A stretch of 64,000 bases of DNA from GCA-2731375 sp964344935 (GTDB lineage Bacteria; Pseudomonadota; Alphaproteobacteria; GCA-2731375): NCBI GenBank assembly GCA_964344935.1, contig CAYFPL010000012.1, positions 1 through 64,000 of the forward strand, in the 5' to 3' direction. Positions 60,466 to 64,000 of this stretch are shown piece by piece. The translations under genes were made by a program, and so were the position numbers. Position 1 is the first letter of the stretch. Each line of letters opens with the position of its first letter. Under the pieces are notes generated by a model. That model ran no database searches. It was given only the letters and a program-made list of their open reading frames with translations, and had not been told where the DNA came from.

Positions 60466-62139
60466 TTATTCCAGCGACGGCATGTTGAGGCCGAATTCCC
60501 GGGCGCAGTCGACGGCGCTCTCATAACCGGCATCGGCATGACGCACCACGCCGGTGGCCGGATCATTCCATAGCACCCGCTCGATGCGGCGGGCGGCCTC
60601 TTCCGTGCCGTCGCACACGATGACCATGCCGGCGTGTTGTGAATAGCCCATGCCGACGCCGCCGCCGTGATGGATGGACACCCAGGTCGCACCCGATGCG
60701 CAGTTGACCAGGGCATTCAATAGCGGCCAGTCGGATACCGCGTCGGAACCATCCTTCATGGCTTCGGTCTCTCGGTTCGGGGAGGCGACGGAGCCTGAAT
60801 CCAAATGGTCCCGACCAATTACCACGGGCGCCGACAACTCACCGCTGGCGACCATCTCGTTGAAGGCGAGGCCTAGGCGGTGCCGATCACCCAGACCGAC
60901 CCAGCAGATGCGCGAGGGTAGGCCCTGGAACTGGATCCGCTCCCGCGCCATGTCGAGCCAGGTGTGCAGGTGTTGATCGTCGGGCATCAGTTCCTTGACC
61001 TTGGCGTCGGTGCGGTAGATGTCCTCTGCCTCGCCGGACAGTGCGGCCCAGCGGAACGGACCGATGCCCCGGCAGAACAGGGGCCGGATATAGGCTGGCA
61101 CGAACCCCGGAAAATCAAAGGCATTTTCTACGCCCATATCCTTGGCCATCTGGCGGATATTATTGCCATAGTCCAGGGTGGGCACGCCGCGCTCGAAGAA
61201 GGTCAGCATGGCGCGGACCTGATCCGCCATCGACGCCATCGCCGCTTGTTCCACCGCCTTGGGATCGCGCTCCTTTGCGGCCTGCCATTCCTCCAGACTC
61301 CAGCCGGCGGGCAGATAACCGTTGAAGGGATCATGGGCCGACGTTTGGTCGGTAACGATATCTGGACGGATGTCGCGCGCCGCTAGTTCGGGGAAGATCT
61401 CCGCCGCATTGCCCAACAGGCCGACGGAGAGCGGCCTCTTCTCCCGGCAGGAGGCTTCGATCAACGCCAGAGCCTCGTCCAGGCTGTCGGCTCGCTTGTC
61501 CAGATAGCCATTTCGCAAACGAAAATCGATACGGCTGGGCTGGCATTCCACCGCCAGCAGCGATGCCCCCGCCATGGTTGCGGCCAATGGCTGGGCCCCA
61601 CCCATGCCACCCAGTCCGCCGGTCAGGATCCAGCGCCCGGACAGATCGCCCTCGTAATGCTGCCGGCCCACTTCAACGAAGGTCTCATAGGTGCCCTGGA
61701 CGATGCCCTGGCTGCCGATATAGATCCAGGAACCGGCGGTCATCTGGCCGTACATCATCAAGCCGACCTTATCCAATTCGTTGAAATGCTCCCAATTAGC
61801 CCATTCGGGCACCAGGTTTGAATTGGCGATCAGAACCCGGGGGGCGTCCGCATGGGTGCGCAATACGGCCACTGGTTTGCCTGATTGGACCAAAAGCGTT
61901 TCATCGCTCTCCAGGCTTTTCAGCGACGCGGTGATCTGGTCAAAGGCTTGCCAGTTCCGCGCCGCCCGGCCGATCCCGCCATAGACCACAAGTTCTTGGG
62001 GATTTTCCGCCACTTCCCCATCGAGATTGTTCATGAGCATGCGCAGGGGCGCTTCGGTCTGCCAGCTTTTGGCGTTCAGTTCCCTTCCCCGTGGCGCCTT
62101 GATGTTCCGCGTATTGTCGATGCGTGAGCTCTGGTTCAT
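60466..62139 (-). CDS. hutU: Urocanate hydratase
   Basis: The protein has 557 residues, full length. It has VYGGIGRAARNWQAFD (about 53-68), YIGSQGIVQGTYETF, the NAD-binding GGLGGMGGAQPLA (about 174-186), and DQTSAHDPFNGYLP and HHGGGVGMGYSQHAGMV. It turns urocanate into imidazolone propionate, the second step of histidine degradation. ATG 62139 starts the conserved part. It is divergent from hutH, with a shared 71-base promoter region. Confidence 0.97.
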   Translation of the reverse strand: MNQSSRIDNTRNIKAPRGRELNAKSWQTEAPLRMLMNNLDGEVAENPQELVVYGGIGRAARNWQAFDQITASLKSLESDETLLVQSGKPVAVLRTHADAPRVLIANSNLVPEWANWEHFNELDKVGLMMYGQMTAGSWIYIGSQGIVQGTYETFVEVGRQHYEGDLSGRWILTGGLGGMGGAQPLAATMAGASLLAVECQPSRIDFRLRNGYLDKRADSLDEALALIEASCREKRPLSVGLLGNAAEIFPELAARDIRPDIVTDQTSAHDPFNGYLPAGWSLEEWQAAKERDPKAVEQAAMASMADQVRAMLTFFERGVPTLDYGNNIRQMAKDMGVENAFDFPGFVPAYIRPLFCRGIGPFRWAALSGEAEDIYRTDAKVKELMPDDQHLHTWLDMARERIQFQGLPSRICWVGLGDRHRLGLAFNEMVASGELSAPVVIGRDHLDSGSVASPNRETEAMKDGSDAVSDWPLLNALVNCASGATWVSIHHGGGVGMGYSQHAGMVIVCDGTEEAARRIERVLWNDPATGVVRHADAGYESAVDCAREFGLNMPSLE

Positions 62140-62210
62140 GGCGCGCTCCCTGGAAATCACCGGACATAATTCGTAGGCTGAATCCCAGTGAACCGCAATG
62201 GGGATGCGCG
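62140..62210. promoter_or_regulatory. Divergent hutU/hutH promoter region
   Basis: Only 71 bases separate the two start codons, so both promoters and any Hut regulator site must be here or inside the genes. I see no clear palindromic operator. Confidence 0.35.
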
Positions 62211-63749
62211 ATGGCCGAGGTGATGACCCTGGTGCCGGGAAAGGTGCCACTGGCGGATCTTGAGACACTTTATTGGCAATCGCTGCCCGTGCAATTGGAG
62301 GCAACGTCCCGCCCGAAGATCGAAGCGGCCGCCAATCTTGTTGCTGAAGCGGCCGGCGGCGAGGCGCCGGTATATGGCGTCAACACCGGCTTCGGCAAAC
62401 TGGCCAACACCAGGATCAAGGCAAAGGACACGGCCACTCTGCAGCGCAACCTGATCCTTTCTCACTGCAGCGGTGTCGGCGAGCCCCTCTCGCGCCGCAT
62501 TTGCCGCCTGGCTATGGCATTGAAGTTGAATTCCCTGGGGCGGGGAGCCTCCGGCGTGCGCATGGCTGTGATCGATCTGCTCACCGATATGTTGCGCCAG
62601 GATGTGACACCCGTGATCCCAAGCCAAGGTTCCGTTGGCGCTTCTGGCGATTTGGCGCCACTGGCACATCTGAGCGCCGTGATGATTGGAGAAGGGGAGG
62701 CCACGTATCAGGGCCAATCTATGCCAGGCGGGACGGCCCTGGCGGCAGCGGGACTGTCACCAATTGTATTGGGCCCAAAGGAAGGTCTGGCGCTGATTAA
62801 CGGCACCCAGATTTCAACCGCGTTGGCATTGGCGGGCCTGTTCGAAACCTGGCGCTGTGCCCTGGGTGCCGTTGTGACTGGGGCCCTGTCCACGGATGCG
62901 ATCATGGGTTCGGCGGCCCCGTTCAGGCCCGAGGTCCAATCCCTGCGCGGCCACCAGGGGCAGATCGATGTTGGGTTGGCACTGCGTGCCTTGATCGAGG
63001 GTTCGGAAATCCGCGAATCCCACCGCAGTGACGATGACCGTGTGCAGGATCCCTATTGCGTGCGCTGCCAACCACAGGTCATGGGGGCATGCATCGATCT
63101 GTTGCGCTCGGTGGCTGCAACATTGGAGATCGAAGCGAATGCAGTAACCGACAACCCGCTGGTCTTTACCGAAGACGGCACCATTGTCTCGGGCGGTAAT
63201 TTCCATGCCGAACCCGTTGCTCTGGCTGCCGACCAGACCGCCCTGGCCATCGCCGAAATCGGCGCCATTTCACAACGCCGGGTGGCATTGCTGGTGGATC
63301 CGGCCATGAGCTTCGGCCTGCCCGCATTCCTTTCGCCCAATCCCGGCCTCAATTCCGGTTTCATGCTCGCCGAGGTCACAACGGCAGCATTGATGGCGGA
63401 AAACAAGCAGATGGCCGCGCCCTGCTCGGTGGATTCCACACCGACTTCCGCCAATCAGGAGGATCACGTCTCCATGTCCGCCCATGCGGCCCGGCGGCTT
63501 CTACCCATGGCCGACAATCTTGCAGCCATCGTTGCGGTAGAGCTCCTAGTCGGCGCCCAGGGTATCGAGATGCGTGCACCGTTGAAGACCGGTACGAGGC
63601 TAGCGAATGTCATCGCCCGGCTCCGCCAGGATATTCCTTCCCTAGGAGACGACCGCGTTCTTGCCCCGGAAATGGCGGTGGCGTCCGGCTTGATCAGATC
63701 AGGCGCTGTGGCCTCGGCCGCCGGGGCGGGAAACCTACCTGGGCTCTAG
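62211..63749 (+). CDS. hutH: Histidine ammonia-lyase
   Basis: The protein has 512 residues, normal length. The Ala-Ser-Gly triad that forms the MIO cofactor is at 144-146 in SVGASGDLAPLAH, with VNTGFGKLA (about 57-65) and the C-terminal half motif DNPLVF and QKQMAAPCSVDS-like region (read here as NKQMAAPCSVDS). It removes ammonia from histidine to give urocanate. ATG 62211 is taken; a second Met four codons later is possible. It overlaps the convergent acyl-CoA dehydrogenase end by four bases. Confidence 0.97.
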   Translation: MAEVMTLVPGKVPLADLETLYWQSLPVQLEATSRPKIEAAANLVAEAAGGEAPVYGVNTGFGKLANTRIKAKDTATLQRNLILSHCSGVGEPLSRRICRLAMALKLNSLGRGASGVRMAVIDLLTDMLRQDVTPVIPSQGSVGASGDLAPLAHLSAVMIGEGEATYQGQSMPGGTALAAAGLSPIVLGPKEGLALINGTQISTALALAGLFETWRCALGAVVTGALSTDAIMGSAAPFRPEVQSLRGHQGQIDVGLALRALIEGSEIRESHRSDDDRVQDPYCVRCQPQVMGACIDLLRSVAATLEIEANAVTDNPLVFTEDGTIVSGGNFHAEPVALAADQTALAIAEIGAISQRRVALLVDPAMSFGLPAFLSPNPGLNSGFMLAEVTTAALMAENKQMAAPCSVDSTPTSANQEDHVSMSAHAARRLLPMADNLAAIVAVELLVGAQGIEMRAPLKTGTRLANVIARLRQDIPSLGDDRVLAPEMAVASGLIRSGAVASAAGAGNLPGL

Positions 63750-64000
63750 TCGGCAGCATCCATATGGGCCCGTCGGGAGATGTGCGCCACTTCGCCCTCA
63801 CGTTCGCCGAAATCGTAGCCTTCACCACGCTCGTAGGCCCGTAGAATGCGCCGTCCGGTGCGGTAGATATGCACTTCGTCGGCACCGTCCACGAGGCGCG
63901 CGAAGCGAGCCTGGCGGTACATCCTCTCCAGCGGTGTGTCGTCGGTGACGCCGCGGGCGCCGAGAACCTGGATGGCCCGGTCGATGACGTTGTGCAGCAT
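63746..64000 (-). CDS. Acyl-CoA dehydrogenase family protein (C-terminal part)
   Basis: Only the last 84 or so codons are in the window; the gene continues beyond the right edge. The visible IQVLGARGVTDDTPLERMYR and FARLVDGADEVHIYR are the diagnostic end of the acyl-CoA dehydrogenase fold, where the Arg/Asp-Gly-Ala-Asp-Glu stretch contacts FAD. The full protein should be about 400 residues. The substrate cannot be told. Confidence 0.85.
   Translation of the reverse strand: MLHNVIDRAIQVLGARGVTDDTPLERMYRQARFARLVDGADEVHIYRTGRRILRAYERGEGYDFGEREGEVAHISRRAHMDAAD

Overview
The window looks like a high-GC alphaproteobacterial chromosome, probably of the Rhodospirillales type. The pointers are a DUF4170 protein, a contiguous urtABCDE-ureDABCEFG block, a PCu(A)C chaperone and PilZ, histidine-utilisation and propionyl-CoA synthetase genes of alphaproteobacterial character. 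No rRNA, tRNA, integrase or CRISPR array was recognised.

Region 1 (1-13310, minus strand) is a podovirus-like head-gene block: small and large terminase, portal, Bbp19-like protein, scaffold and a glycine-rich protein. Between and after these genes lies a repeated family of proteins that share an N-terminal module of about 200 residues, with a central block WNQAEADKWWDSA, but have unrelated C-termini. Copies are at 1-516 (cut by the window edge), 6719-8701 (membrane-like C-terminus) and 9826-11274 (M23 peptidase C-terminus), with a decayed copy at about 5775-6383. A fourth, more distant copy with a DUF6973-like C-terminus sits at 18996-20480 and is split by one in-frame amber codon. The two best-conserved copies arose from a duplication of about 870 bp that also carried along the 3' end of the terminase gene. 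Three of the four copies whose 3' end is visible are followed by a gene for a secreted or membrane protein that could be an immunity or partner protein. This arrangement, a fixed module, swappable cargo and an envelope-protein neighbour within a phage-derived locus, is the best candidate here for an undescribed system.

Region 2 (13662-18674, plus strand) separates the phage pieces. It holds a B12-binding radical SAM protein, a NodB-type deacetylase and a glycosyltransferase-like protein, probably for surface glycan synthesis, followed by an AT-rich membrane-protein gene.

Region 3 (20821-39099) is ordinary chromosome. It includes ridA-dehydratase-recQ, a crotonase, a thioesterase, arsC, PilZ, an esterase, a uxaA-SDR sugar-acid pair, an ArsR/SRPBCC pair divergent from a tightly packed operon (HAD, HDAC-like, PCu(A)C, HCCA-isomerase-like, lipid kinase), DUF2161, a MetE-like protein, DUF4170, an MFS transporter, an SMP-30-like protein and folE.

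Region 4 (39176-49699, minus strand) is a complete urea uptake and hydrolysis operon, urtABCDE-ureDABCEFG. A sigma-54 promoter matching the consensus lies just upstream, consistent with nitrogen-limitation control.

Region 5 (50009-64000) carries an ABC-2 exporter, prpE, a thioesterase, a metallo-beta-lactamase-fold protein, a MATE-like transporter, typA, an Ldh-family oxidoreductase, divergent hutU and hutH, and the C-terminal end of an acyl-CoA dehydrogenase.
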